From positions 1,299,001 to 1,363,000 of the forward strand of contig NZ_PNCO02000001.1 in NCBI RefSeq assembly GCF_005886105.2: a stretch of DNA of 64,000 bases. Direction: 5' to 3'. The stretch comes from Pseudoalteromonas galatheae (GTDB lineage: Bacteria > Pseudomonadota > Gammaproteobacteria > Enterobacterales > Alteromonadaceae). Position numbers and translations under genes: made by a program. Below, in pieces: positions 9,740 through 18,458 of this stretch (position 1 is its first letter; every line of letters begins with the position of its first letter). Below the pieces are notes generated by a model, which saw only the letters and a list, made by a program, of their open reading frames with translations, was not told the origin of the DNA and searched no databases.

Positions 9740-9761
9740 GCGGCTCTTAAATAAGAGCCGC
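9740..9761 (+). terminator. Strong hairpin after the TonB receptor
   Basis: GCGGCTCTTA (9740-9749) pairs perfectly with TAAGAGCCGC (9752-9761). No U tract follows, so this may be an mRNA-stabilising or Rho-associated end rather than a classical terminator. Confidence 0.45.
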
Positions 9762-9844
9762 AGCTTCATGGCGGTTTGTCGCTAGACCTATGGAGCTATT
9801 CCCAAAATATATGAACTCATTATTTCTTTTTGATGGAAATGACT

Positions 9845-10831
9845 ATGTTAGAGCAATTATGGCAAAGCATTACTGAACTCCCAGGCTACTTGTTCGATGC
9901 CAATAAAAGAGTGTATTTGCCATACTTGTTTAGTGCCATTTTGATGGCTGTTCCTGTCTATATCGCCACAGAAAAAGCGCGTTCAGGTAAAGGTTTTTTT
10001 AAATTCCTATTTCCCAAGCAAGTGTGGTGGTGCAAGAGCGCCAAGCTCGATTACTGTTTATTGATCACAAATCGATTGATAAAGGCAGCGACGTTCACGC
10101 CTATCGTGTTGACTATGGTACCTGTGGCGCTGGGGTTATCCGGTGGGCTTGAAGCGCTTTTTGGTCCAGCATTACATCTTGAAGCGCCAGAATGGCTGGT
10201 GATTGGACTATTTACGTTATTTTTATTTATAGTTGATGATCTTACTCGGTTCTTGCTGCACCTGATGCTACATAAAATCCCATTCTTTTGGGAGTTTCAC
10301 AAAGTGCACCATTCTGCAAAAGTTCTGACCCCTTTTACCATTTATCGCTCACATCCCGTTGAAAGCTACCTGTACGCCTGTCGTATGGCATTAACTCAAG
10401 GGATAGTGGTTGGAGTGGGGTATTACGTATTTGGCAGTAGCCTGAGCATGTACGATATTCTTGGTGCGAATGCGTTTGTCTTTTTATTTAATATTTTTGG
10501 CGCGAATTTAAGACATTCACATATATGGCTGAGCTGGGGTGATAGGTTAGAAAATTGGTTTATCAGTCCTGCACAACACCAAGTACATCACAGTGATAAT
10601 CCAATCCATTTTGATACTAATTTAGGTTCAGCGCTGGCTATTTGGGATCGTATATATGGCTCGCTCATAAAAGCCTCAAGTGCGGGTAGCATTACCATTG
10701 GAGTCGGACAATATGATGCTGGGCATGATTCACTCTCCGCTATTTATTTGAAGCCGTTCAAGCAAGCTTGGAAAACGTTATTACCGAAAAAGAAAAATGA
10801 TCCACCACTTAAGTCACCGCAGGGGGAATGA
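9845..10831 (+). CDS. Sterol desaturase / fatty acid hydroxylase superfamily membrane protein
   Basis: About 328 aa from the ATG at 9845, chosen because GGAA lies seven bases upstream; in-frame alternatives are at 9830 (TTG), 9833 and 9839. Hydrophobic segments occur near the N-terminus and at about residues 85-140. The histidine clusters that bind a di-iron centre in this superfamily are present in order: HLMLHK, then FHKVHHS, then RHSHIW and HQVHHSDNPIHFD. The substrate is unknown. It lies 118 bp after the TonB receptor and may be part of the same iron-related cluster or simply a neighbour. Confidence 0.8.
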   Translation: MLEQLWQSITELPGYLFDANKRVYLPYLFSAILMAVPVYIATEKARSGKGFFKFLFPKQVWWCKSAKLDYCLLITNRLIKAATFTPIVLTMVPVALGLSGGLEALFGPALHLEAPEWLVIGLFTLFLFIVDDLTRFLLHLMLHKIPFFWEFHKVHHSAKVLTPFTIYRSHPVESYLYACRMALTQGIVVGVGYYVFGSSLSMYDILGANAFVFLFNIFGANLRHSHIWLSWGDRLENWFISPAQHQVHHSDNPIHFDTNLGSALAIWDRIYGSLIKASSAGSITIGVGQYDAGHDSLSAIYLKPFKQAWKTLLPKKKNDPPLKSPQGE

Positions 10832-10921
10832 CTAAGTTATCCAGCGCAGCGTTTTTATGAGAAACAAGATTGGTATTTCGTGTTTCAGTCATAAATTAGT
10901 TTCTTTTATTGAGCGAAAGGG

Positions 10922-10953
10922 GAAAATAGGCTGACGACGGGCATTGTCAGCCT
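10922..10953 (-). terminator. Intrinsic terminator of the 96-aa orphan gene
   Basis: AGGCTGAC (10928-10935) pairs with GTCAGCCT (10946-10953). On the minus strand the stem is followed by ATTTTCCCCTTT. A smaller hairpin, GGGAG/CTCCC (10958-10973), sits between it and the stop codon. Confidence 0.7.
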
Positions 10954-10982
10954 ATGTGGGAGAGTAGGCTCCCTAAATCATA

Positions 10983-11273
10983 TTAGTGTAGTTGTGACGA
11001 CAGCTTATTACGCACGAAGCCAAGTTCATTTAGCCTTTCAACCAGTTTTTGTGGGTCATCTAAACCACAAGGTGTTTCTTCGCTTCGCAAAAAGTGATCA
11101 TTTGGGACTGCGTGTAAATCCAGCATTTTATGGAATAGAATATTTCTAATTGCCAGCGCTGTCATGCCATTGTCCTGAATCGCATCGAGTCGCTCTTGAA
11201 GGTCTGAAAAAGGCGCAGCCTTTACGTCATCCACTACTGCAGAAAATTGACTATTAGATTTATTCTTAATCAT
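10983..11273 (-). CDS. Small protein of unknown function (96 aa)
   Basis: I do not recognise this protein. It is a 96-aa soluble-looking polypeptide with no signal peptide or membrane segment. The middle is predicted helical (FSDLQERLDAIQDNGMTALAIRNILFHKML) and there is a single cysteine. The ATG is preceded by a good TGGAGG site six bases upstream and the gene has its own terminator, so it is probably a real independent transcript. About 195 bp upstream of the start, just past the preceding gene's terminator, is AGACGTCT followed by AGATGTAA, which resembles a MetJ operator. Confidence 0.65.
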   Translation of the reverse strand: MIKNKSNSQFSAVVDDVKAAPFSDLQERLDAIQDNGMTALAIRNILFHKMLDLHAVPNDHFLRSEETPCGLDDPQKLVERLNELGFVRNKLSSQLH

Positions 11274-11468
11274 AAAACCTCCAGAGGTATAGCTTGTTCA
11301 CAATCCAGTGACACACTGTTCTTAAGCCGAAAAATATCAATTTATGTTCATAAAATAGATACTTACGTCTTGTCCAATGTGGTCAGTTTACTCTGAAGTC
11401 GGGGCAAATTACCATCTTGGATGTAAAGCTTTGTAAATCGAATAATGAGAGGAATGAAATAATTAAAT

Positions 11469-11484
11469 AGACGTCTAGATGTAA
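11469..11484 (-). promoter_or_regulatory. MetJ-box-like site AGACGTCT-AGATGTAA
   Basis: AGACGTCT (11469-11476) is the exact core met box. The next 8-mer in register, AGATGTAA, agrees at five positions. MetJ binds two or more tandem 8-bp boxes. It lies between the terminator of the antiporter gene and the 96-aa gene, so the only gene it could regulate on this strand is that orphan. The metJ gene is not in the window. Confidence 0.4.
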
Positions 11485-11501
11485 CATGATGATCTGAATA
11501 T

Positions 11502-11538
11502 GAAAATAGTTCTCAGTACCAATTATGGAACTGAGAAC
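11502..11538 (-). terminator. Terminator of the KefB-like antiporter gene
   Basis: GTTCTCAGT (11509-11517) pairs with ACTGAGAAC (11530-11538). On the minus strand it is followed by TATTTTCAT. It lies just beyond the stop codon at 11551. Confidence 0.6.
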
Positions 11539-11550
11539 CGAGTATCTAAT

Positions 11551-13122
11551 TTAAGTAAATAATTTTTCTTTTACATGCTCAGCAAAGCCGCTACCTGCTT
11601 CTAAGTAAAAGTTATAGGTAGAATTTACTCCCATCTCTTCTAATTCTTTTTGTTGATCTGGGTAGTTTGCAATCGCGGTTACTTGGCCGTTGTAACCTGA
11701 AGCTTTTAGCTGCTCTAATGCGTAAATATTCTGCATGTGTTTTGGCATAGCCAGCATCACCATTTCTACTTCAGAGTGATTTACACGTTGCCAAAAATCA
11801 GGATCGGTTGCGTCGGCGGTCAATACTCTGCGGCCTCTGGAAACATGTTTTTCAACCACCTCAGGCTTAATATCTACACCCGCTACGGTGTCTGGGAAGC
11901 TAGCCTGTATTGTTTCGTAAGCACCGGTTCCAATTCTTCCCATGCCAAATATTACGATTTTTGTATCGGTAAGATTGACGGGAAGCTCTTCTTCTAAGCG
12001 GTCTTGGCTCTCAAACTTTAATAGCCAAGGCTCTAATTTAACGTAGATCTCATTTGAACGCTTGTTTAGCGGAGAGGCAATTACAAAAGTGATAGAAACA
12101 GCGATCGCCACGACCGCTAACCAATCAGGAGCAACCGCACCAGAAGCAGATGCAACGGCACAGACAATGAGACCAAACTCGCTATAGTTGGTTAGCGTAA
12201 AAGCGCTCAAGAGTGACGTACGGGCACGCAGTTTAAACATATTGGTAAAGATGTAATAAAGCGATACCTTGATTGGTAGCACAAATACTAACAAGATAGC
12301 GATGAGTAACGCGTCTAAGGTAATGGTCGCGTTCAAACCAATATTCAAGAAAAATCCAACAAGTAAAATGTCTTTTACATTTAATAGTGACTTTGACAGC
12401 TCACCCGCCTTTTTATGTGGTGCGAAAATCATCCCCATAATAAGTGCGCCTAAATCGCCCTTGAGACCCGCAAACTCAAAGGCATGATAGCCTGCAACCA
12501 ATGCAAAAAAGAAGCCAAAAAGTGGTAGCAACTCGCCATGTTTCGAGCGACTTAACACCCAAAACATAACTGGACGTACAAGGGGTAAAACTACAAGCAG
12601 TGCCAAAGCCCAAATATTTGGTACTTTGCCCGTACTCACGGCGAGAAAGATAACCGCAAAGATATCTTGCATGACTAAAATACCGATTGAGATTTTACCA
12701 TGAAGGCTTGCCATCTCACCGCGCTCTTCTAATACTTTTACTGCGAAAACGGTACTGGAAAAGCTAAATGCAAAACCAACCAATAACGCACTTTGCCAGT
12801 CTAAGTCAGTAAATAAAGGTAGGCTCATTGCTCCTAGCATCAATGATAGGCTAGCGAAAAAAGCGGTGCTAGTAATGATGTGCATACTTGCTGGCGCCCA
12901 AACCTGAGGCTTTATTAGGTTACCAACTCGTAATTTTAAACCTATGCTAAAAAGTAGTAGTGTTACACCAAGATCAGCCAATTGGGTGAGTAAATCAGTG
13001 GTTTTGTGTCCAAGTAAGTTTAAAACAAAGCCAGCCATCAAAAAACCAATCAAAGGAGGAAGCTTTAATTGATAGACAGAAAATCCGCATGCGAATGCGA
13101 CAGCAAAATAGAGCAGTTCCAT
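11551..13122 (-). CDS. CPA2 cation:proton antiporter with TrkA-N domain (KefB/YbaL-like)
   Basis: A 523-aa inner-membrane transporter. About twelve hydrophobic segments fill residues 1-370, with the CPA2 patterns LPPLIGFLMAGFVL and LADLGVTLLLFSIGLKL. A cytoplasmic Rossmann domain follows (TKIVIFGMGRIGTGAYETI, G-x-G-x-x-G) and corresponds to TrkA-N/KTN nucleotide binding. There is no complete C-terminal TrkA-C domain. Relatives exchange K+ or Na+ for H+ and are gated by NAD(H) or glutathione adducts; the ion here is not determined. It is monocistronic and has its own terminator. Confidence 0.88.
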   Translation of the reverse strand: MELLYFAVAFACGFSVYQLKLPPLIGFLMAGFVLNLLGHKTTDLLTQLADLGVTLLLFSIGLKLRVGNLIKPQVWAPASMHIITSTAFFASLSLMLGAMSLPLFTDLDWQSALLVGFAFSFSSTVFAVKVLEERGEMASLHGKISIGILVMQDIFAVIFLAVSTGKVPNIWALALLVVLPLVRPVMFWVLSRSKHGELLPLFGFFFALVAGYHAFEFAGLKGDLGALIMGMIFAPHKKAGELSKSLLNVKDILLVGFFLNIGLNATITLDALLIAILLVFVLPIKVSLYYIFTNMFKLRARTSLLSAFTLTNYSEFGLIVCAVASASGAVAPDWLAVVAIAVSITFVIASPLNKRSNEIYVKLEPWLLKFESQDRLEEELPVNLTDTKIVIFGMGRIGTGAYETIQASFPDTVAGVDIKPEVVEKHVSRGRRVLTADATDPDFWQRVNHSEVEMVMLAMPKHMQNIYALEQLKASGYNGQVTAIANYPDQQKELEEMGVNSTYNFYLEAGSGFAEHVKEKLFT

Positions 13123-13253
13123 AACTTCAAATTTTTATCCAAGATATGAGCAGTGTACCAAAACCTCCTGATATATAAATTATAAATTTTCGCTGACAAG
13201 TTGGAAAAAATATGGTTATGATGCAGGTAAGGACATACCGGACAGGAGACGTA

Positions 13254-13997
13254 ATGTTTAAGAAGATCCTAGCATCTGTCGGTATCGGTGCGGCAAAAGT
13301 AGACACTATATTAGAAACAGAACATTTGCACCCGGGACAGAAATTTCAAGCGCAAATAGTAGTGAAGGGCGGTGACGTTAGCCAAGAAGTAACAGGTTTA
13401 GAGCTTGCGCTAATGACCAGAGTTAAGATTGAAGGGGAAGACGGCGAATACTTCAGCAATCATGTTATCGATCGTTGGCGTGTAAGCAATAGCTTCACGA
13501 TAGGTCCAGATGAAGAAAAAGTGATTCCTTTCGAAGCTCGACTTCATTCAGAAACACCAATCACAGAAATTAATGCAGGTTTCAACCGTTGTCATGTTTG
13601 GATTGAAACAGGACTAGACATTGATTTAGCAATAGATCCTTCTGACAAAGATGCTTTGCATATATATCCAAATGAAGCAGTTAAAGCCTGTATGACGGCA
13701 ATGGAGCGTTTAGGCTTTCGTTTAGTGAAAGCTGATGTGGAAAAGGGGTATTTACGAGCCTCCGAGTTTCAGTCTGTTTCTGGTTGCTATCAAGAATTAG
13801 AATACCGACCAAGTGCTCGTTCGTTGTTTGGATTACAAGAGGTTGAGCTCTCATTTGTCCCTGAGGCACATCGAACTCATGTACTGATTGAACTAGATAG
13901 AGCATTTCGAGGCGATGGCTATGTCGATCTTACGATTGAGCACGATCAGGTAAATATTTCCCAATTATGCGATCAGTTGGAGCGGCTGTTCTCATAA
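13254..13997 (+). CDS. Spo0M (SpoOM) family protein
   Basis: A 247-aa cytoplasmic protein starting at ATG 13254, preceded by CAGGAGA; a longer in-frame reading from 13212 lacks such a site. MFKKILASVGIGAAKVDTIL and the following arrestin-like beta-sandwich (PGQKFQAQIVVKGGDVSQEV) are typical of the SpoOM family, named after a Bacillus sporulation-control protein but widespread in non-sporulating Proteobacteria. Its role outside Bacillus is not established. It is monocistronic and followed by a strong terminator. Confidence 0.88.
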   Translation: MFKKILASVGIGAAKVDTILETEHLHPGQKFQAQIVVKGGDVSQEVTGLELALMTRVKIEGEDGEYFSNHVIDRWRVSNSFTIGPDEEKVIPFEARLHSETPITEINAGFNRCHVWIETGLDIDLAIDPSDKDALHIYPNEAVKACMTAMERLGFRLVKADVEKGYLRASEFQSVSGCYQELEYRPSARSLFGLQEVELSFVPEAHRTHVLIELDRAFRGDGYVDLTIEHDQVNISQLCDQLERLFS

Positions 13998-14013
13998 TCA
14001 CTTAATTTAACTC

Positions 14014-14045
14014 AAAACGCCCAGCTTTGTCTGGGTGTTTTTGTT
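14014..14045 (+). terminator. Terminator of the Spo0M-family gene
   Basis: ACGCCCAG and CTGGGTGT form the stem around CTTTGT, followed by TTTTTGTTT. Confidence 0.85.
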
Positions 14046-14058
14046 TCAAGCATAAAGG

Positions 14059-14268
14059 ATACCAATTAGTTTTTAATACTTGCTCAATTTGACGGAGCAA
14101 ATCTGACGCTAACTGTGTTAAAAATTTTTCATTTAGAACAACTAAATAGCAAAATTTCGCCTTGCCTACATGGATGTAGGTACCTTGGCGTGAGCCGGAT
14201 GCGGAAGCGGTGTTATCGACAAGATTTTCTCGCCTCAAAATAGATCACTTAATTAAGCTAATAGGTAT
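14059..14268 (+). repeat. MITE-like dispersed repeat, copy A (210 bp)
   Basis: Begins ATACCAATTA and ends TAATAGGTAT, imperfect terminal inverted repeats. It shares an internal core (AAAAATTTTTCATTTAGAAC, then AACTAAATAGCAAAATTT) with copies at 27306-27515 and 31114-31275. No ORF lies within it. It ends 13 bp before the start codon of elaA, so it supplies part of that gene's leader. Confidence 0.8.
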
Positions 14269-14281
14269 GACAGAGAAGAAT

Positions 14282-14728
14282 ATGAATTGGCAAGTTAAAA
14301 GTTATGATGCACTTACAAAAGATGAGCTTTTTGAAATTCTAAAACTAAGAGTAGATGTATTTATTGTGGAGCAGGCATGTCCCTATCCGGAAATTGATGA
14401 CACGGATAGAGCGCCTGAAACTAGACATTTGTTTTTGGTTAAAGATGAGCAAATCTTGGCCTATGCGCGTTGTTACAGGCAATCAGCATCAACAGCATCC
14501 ATTGGCCGTGTGATTGTTTCGTCAATATTGCGCGGGCAGGGTGTTGCGCACGATCTCATGCATCGTGCTATTGCTTGTTGTGACACGGATATAACCCATG
14601 AAGCTTTAGTTATTTCTGCGCAGTGCTACTTAGACAAGTTTTATACAGGGCTTGGTTTTGTGAAGCAAGGTGACGAATATCTTGAAGATGGGATCCCACA
14701 TCAAGATATGTTTTTGGTGAGAAATTAA
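14282..14728 (+). CDS. elaA: GNAT acetyltransferase, ElaA family
   Basis: A 148-aa protein. The ATG at 14282 (MNWQ) is chosen because AGAGAAG lies just upstream and the N-terminus then aligns with ElaA; an in-frame ATG at 14267 falls in the end of the repeat. The sequence has LKLRVDVFIVEQACPYPEID, the ElaA hallmark, then the acetyl-CoA-binding GNAT motif A (GRVIVSSILRGQGVAHDLM, R-x-x-G-x-G/A) and a C-terminal YTGLGF strand. The substrate is unknown. The promoter must lie in or before the repeat. Confidence 0.88.
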   Translation: MNWQVKSYDALTKDELFEILKLRVDVFIVEQACPYPEIDDTDRAPETRHLFLVKDEQILAYARCYRQSASTASIGRVIVSSILRGQGVAHDLMHRAIACCDTDITHEALVISAQCYLDKFYTGLGFVKQGDEYLEDGIPHQDMFLVRN

Positions 14729-14755
14729 AAGAGGCTACGTGTAGCCTCTTTTTTA
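14727..14755. terminator. Bidirectional terminator between elaA and the NSS symporter
   Basis: GAGGCTAC and GTAGCCTC meet with almost no loop, flanked by AAAA on the left and TTTTTTA on the right, so it can serve both convergent genes. Confidence 0.8.
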
Positions 14756-14764
14756 TGAGCAAAA

Positions 14765-16111
14765 TTATAGCGAATTTAAAAATACTGCAGCAATAGCGAT
14801 TGGACAAACGAAGCGAATGTACCAAGGCCATATCTTCCAGAAAAAGCTACTACCAACTTCCGGGTACCCTGACTCAATTTCCTTGAGTAGCTTTGCTCTG
14901 TGCCAAATCCAACCTACAAAAATACAGCAAAGCATGCCGAGCAGAGGTTGCCCAAACTTAGTTGTTAGGCTGACAATGAAGCCGAATAGCGTCTCGATAT
15001 TTACTAAAATGGTTAAGCTTACAGCTGTCACTAAAGCACCGATGATCCAAGTTGCTTGTACTCTGCCAAGTGCAAAACGTTCAACGGCGTAAGATACAGG
15101 TGCTTCTAACATCGAAATAGAAGAGGTGAGTGCTGCAATACTCATCAGTGCGAAGAAAGCGAAGCTTACTAAGAGGCCAATACTACCCATGCTGTCAAAC
15201 AGTGCAGGCAATACTTGGAACACTAGGGTATCTTCGTTTAGAAGCGAACCATCGGCTGCAAAGATGTCCACGCCTTGTGCTTGTGCAACATACATGGCAG
15301 GAATGATAAGTAAGCCGGCAACGAATGCGATAAAGACGTCGATTAATGTGACCAACGCACCGAGTGAAACTAAATTTTCTTTTTTACTAATATATGAGCC
15401 GTAAATGATCATCACGCTGGTACCAAGCGAAAGCGAGAAAAATGCTTGTCCAAGGGCATCAACGAGTAACTGCGGATTGAGCACAGACGAAAAATCAGGA
15501 ACAAGATAAACTTTAAGCCCTTCAACAGCACCTTCTTGGGTTAATACATAGGCAATTAACGAGAATAAAATACCAATAAGTGCAGGCATCAAGCGTTTTG
15601 ACCACTTTTCGATCCCATTTTCTACGCCTTTGCTAATAATAAGCACAGTGAGTGCAATAAAGGAGGCTGTAAAGACGATGTTGCGCGACATGGAAGAGTC
15701 AGCAAGCCAAGATTGTGCTTGAGTCATCGACGCAACCTCGGCGATGGGCTCAAGTGTTGCACTAAACATCCAACCTGCCACGATTGCATAGAAACTTAAA
15801 ATAAGACCAGCGCAAATGATACCGCCGAATCCAACAACAAAAGCAAGCTTACTTTGCCATGCTGTATTTGTAAGTTTGCGCAGTGAAGATACCGCATTTG
15901 CTTGGCCGTGACGGCCAATAACAAGCTCTGCCATTAGTGCTGGGTAGGCAAGACAAAAAGCCAACACCAGATAAACGAAAACAAACGCAGCGCCACCATT
16001 GGATGCTGTCTGTGTAGGGAAACCCCAAATATTTCCCAAACCTACTGCCGACCCTGCGGCAGCCATAATAAAACCAAAGCGAGAGCTGAACTCTCCTCGG
16101 ACATTGCTCAT
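14765..16111 (-). CDS. Sodium-dependent symporter, NSS/SNF family
   Basis: A 448-aa inner-membrane protein with about eleven hydrophobic segments. The N-terminus RFGFIMAAAGSAVGLGNIWGFP is the signature of the neurotransmitter:sodium symporter family (unwound TM1 with sodium and substrate contacts), as in LeuT, MhsT and TnaT. Bacterial members import amino acids with Na+. The length, a little shorter than LeuT (about 510), matches the 11-TM bacterial subgroup. The specific amino acid cannot be told. It is monocistronic and convergent with elaA. Confidence 0.92.
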   Translation of the reverse strand: MSNVRGEFSSRFGFIMAAAGSAVGLGNIWGFPTQTASNGGAAFVFVYLVLAFCLAYPALMAELVIGRHGQANAVSSLRKLTNTAWQSKLAFVVGFGGIICAGLILSFYAIVAGWMFSATLEPIAEVASMTQAQSWLADSSMSRNIVFTASFIALTVLIISKGVENGIEKWSKRLMPALIGILFSLIAYVLTQEGAVEGLKVYLVPDFSSVLNPQLLVDALGQAFFSLSLGTSVMIIYGSYISKKENLVSLGALVTLIDVFIAFVAGLLIIPAMYVAQAQGVDIFAADGSLLNEDTLVFQVLPALFDSMGSIGLLVSFAFFALMSIAALTSSISMLEAPVSYAVERFALGRVQATWIIGALVTAVSLTILVNIETLFGFIVSLTTKFGQPLLGMLCCIFVGWIWHRAKLLKEIESGYPEVGSSFFWKIWPWYIRFVCPIAIAAVFLNSL

Positions 16112-16332
16112 AATTATTATACTTCTCTAAATTTTCTAACGGCGTTGACAATCTACTGTAATTAAAAAGAAATAAAAAGAATAAATTACTTTGATTTAGC
16201 GCAAGTTTTAGCCGGATATGTGGCCGTAATTAAGTTGTTGCACTCAAAAAGGAAAGTTTAGCTTATAAGCTAATGTTTTCACGATTATTTATGCATGAGG
16301 TTGGTTAGCGTGTAGCGGCATATTTACAACAA

Positions 16333-17619
16333 TTATTTTTCTTTACAGGGAAGCGAAAGCACAAATTTTGCACCGCCTAATCGCTCGGACTGGTTAACAG
16401 TGGCTGTACCATGATGCCAATCCATGACTTTTGCAACGATGGCAAGCCCTAAACCGTAGCTCTTACCCGCACGGTTACGATGAGTTTGCTCTTGAAAGAA
16501 AGGGCTAAAGACTTTGTCCCAGTTTTGTCTCGCGATCCCAGGTCCATCGTCTTCAACGGTAATAATAAGCCTGTGTTCGGTACGATGTGCACTCAATACC
16601 ACACTACTTGTCGCAAAATCACAAGCATTGCTGATCAGATTACTTACGGCTCTGGCAAGCCAATGTAAGTCACCATAGATCATTAAGTGTTCAGGAATAT
16701 CCACCAGACCACTAAGTTGATTCTTTTGTAGTTTATGCTGCATTTGCTGCATAAGATCTTGGCCATAATGAGATAAGTTTGTGACTTCGTGTTTGAGTAA
16801 ATGAGACTTTTGCTCGAGTGTCGCAAACGAGAGGTAGCTCGCAAGCATATCTTCCATTTGGTCTAAATCTTTTTCCATACGTTCTAAATAGTCGTGGATA
16901 GCGCCAATATCATTTTCATCCAAAGCAGCATCTAAGCCAAATCTTAAGCACGCAACAGGTGTTCGAATGTCATGAGAAAGACTAGAGGCCATTAATTTAT
17001 TTTCGGCCATTAGCTTTTCAATCTGGTTGGCCATGCGATTGAAAGTGTTTTCTAGATCACGGATGTAAGTGAAATGATTGGGGGCGATCCGCGCGCTTAG
17101 GTTGCCGCTAGCAAAGTGCTTTGCTGCGGTATTGAGTACAATCAATCGTTTCACTAAGGGAGAGAGAATAAACCATAGAATCGCGCAAATACCGCCATAG
17201 AAAAATAAAGTCAGTAGCACATCGTAGTTCGCCTGTTCAACTTGAGGCAACCATTCTAACTCAATATAGTCAGGTGCCATTTCAGGCGTTGTTTTTAGTA
17301 GATAGACATTCTCGTTCTCTATCACTAACCCATCAGGTTGAAGCATTTGTTGCTTCAACTCGAGTGGCATGGCTAGTGTATCGCCATCTTTATAACTAAT
17401 GTTGATAGCAAATTGTCGAGCAATCAAAGTAGTTGCATCTTCACGCTTTGCCCGATCAATATTGGCAATTTGCTTAGCAAGGCCGGTGATTAGTTTACTT
17501 TGCCATTCAAAGTTATCTTCTACAGGGGCGGTTTGTTGATTGTAGGTGTCAATCACCCAACCTAATGCAAAGATCGAAATCAATGCACCGGCGAGTAAGT
17601 AGATGTAGAGTTTTTTCAC
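16333..17619 (-). CDS. Sensor histidine kinase, RstB-like
   Basis: A 428-aa membrane kinase. TM1 is at about residues 5-24, a periplasmic sensor of about 115 residues follows, TM2 is at about 135-160, then HAMP (AKHFASGNLSARIAPNHFT), the dimerisation/phosphoacceptor domain with H216 in SSLSHDIRTP, and an HATPase domain with N box (NLISNACDFA), G1 (DDGPGI) and G2 (GLGLAI). It is the second gene of an operon, 21 bp after its response regulator. The family resembles RstB, but the signal is not visible from sequence. Confidence 0.9.
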   Translation of the reverse strand: MKKLYIYLLAGALISIFALGWVIDTYNQQTAPVEDNFEWQSKLITGLAKQIANIDRAKREDATTLIARQFAINISYKDGDTLAMPLELKQQMLQPDGLVIENENVYLLKTTPEMAPDYIELEWLPQVEQANYDVLLTLFFYGGICAILWFILSPLVKRLIVLNTAAKHFASGNLSARIAPNHFTYIRDLENTFNRMANQIEKLMAENKLMASSLSHDIRTPVACLRFGLDAALDENDIGAIHDYLERMEKDLDQMEDMLASYLSFATLEQKSHLLKHEVTNLSHYGQDLMQQMQHKLQKNQLSGLVDIPEHLMIYGDLHWLARAVSNLISNACDFATSSVVLSAHRTEHRLIITVEDDGPGIARQNWDKVFSPFFQEQTHRNRAGKSYGLGLAIVAKVMDWHHGTATVNQSERLGGAKFVLSLPCKEK

Positions 17620-17640
17620 GATATGAGCTTGTAATTCACG

Positions 17641-18348
17641 TTACCAAGCCGAGGGTACAAGTAAATAACCTTTTCCCCATACGGTTTTAATCTTTTCGGG
17701 ATTTTGTGGGTCGTCGTTAAATTTCTTCCGCAGAGCGGAAATGAGTACGTCTACGCTTCTATCAAGGCCATCGTATTCTCTTCCTTTCGTGGCTTTAAAT
17801 ACCGCGTCACGAGATACAACTTCGCCAGCATGACTGGCTAGAAACTGTAACAGTAAATATTCGGCGCTGGAAACGATGATTTCTTGTCCTGAAACACTGA
17901 CTTTGCGAGCCTGAGTGTCAATGCATAGGTGCCCAACGATAAGTTCATGATTTGCCGTTTTGTGGTCGAGTGGCTTTTCTTGGGCTGCGCGTACATTGGC
18001 TTTGATCCGAGCGAGTAAGGCTCGTGGGCGAACCGGCTTAATAACATAATCGCTGGCACCAACTTCTAAGCCAATGACTTCGTCCATTTCTTCATCTTTG
18101 GCGGTAAGCATAATAACAGGTTTGTTATAAAACTGGCGTAAGTCGCGGCACACGCTGATACCGTCTTTACCAGGAAGCATAAGATCAAGTAAAACAAGGT
18201 CTGGGTCTAACGACTTAACACGTTCGATCACCTCGTCACCACGATAGCAACAATGTGTTTTGTAGCCTTGATTGTCTAGATATTCAGCAACCCACTGAGC
18301 AAGTGAAGTGTCATCTTCAACCAATAAAATCGTACCGTATTGCTCCAT
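17641..18348 (-). CDS. Response regulator, OmpR family, RstA-like
   Basis: A 235-aa protein with a complete receiver: acidic residues E11, D12 and D13, phospho-acceptor D55 in LVLLDLMLPGKDG, T82 and K104. The C-terminal winged helix includes YDGLDRSVDVLISALRKKF and KTVWGKGYLL, closely resembling E. coli RstA. It is co-transcribed with the kinase downstream. Regulated genes are unknown; the adjacent lipoprotein gene just upstream on the same strand is a possible companion. Confidence 0.92.
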   Translation of the reverse strand: MEQYGTILLVEDDTSLAQWVAEYLDNQGYKTHCCYRGDEVIERVKSLDPDLVLLDLMLPGKDGISVCRDLRQFYNKPVIMLTAKDEEMDEVIGLEVGASDYVIKPVRPRALLARIKANVRAAQEKPLDHKTANHELIVGHLCIDTQARKVSVSGQEIIVSSAEYLLLQFLASHAGEVVSRDAVFKATKGREYDGLDRSVDVLISALRKKFNDDPQNPEKIKTVWGKGYLLVPSAW

Positions 18349-18458
18349 GTCTTAACTCCGAACTTTTTATTTTTCTGCGTCGAGTATAATTCCAGAAGCG
18401 AAGATGTCTGTAAATAAGTGTAGCGCCAGCTTCTGAGAAAAAGCTGACGGCTCTTCAA

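Noticed and set aside
18424..18451. Hairpin CAGCTT/AAGCTG after the lipoprotein gene as a terminator
   Set aside because: The stem is short and no T run follows on the minus strand; it was left out of the feature list, and read-through into the regulator operon is possible.
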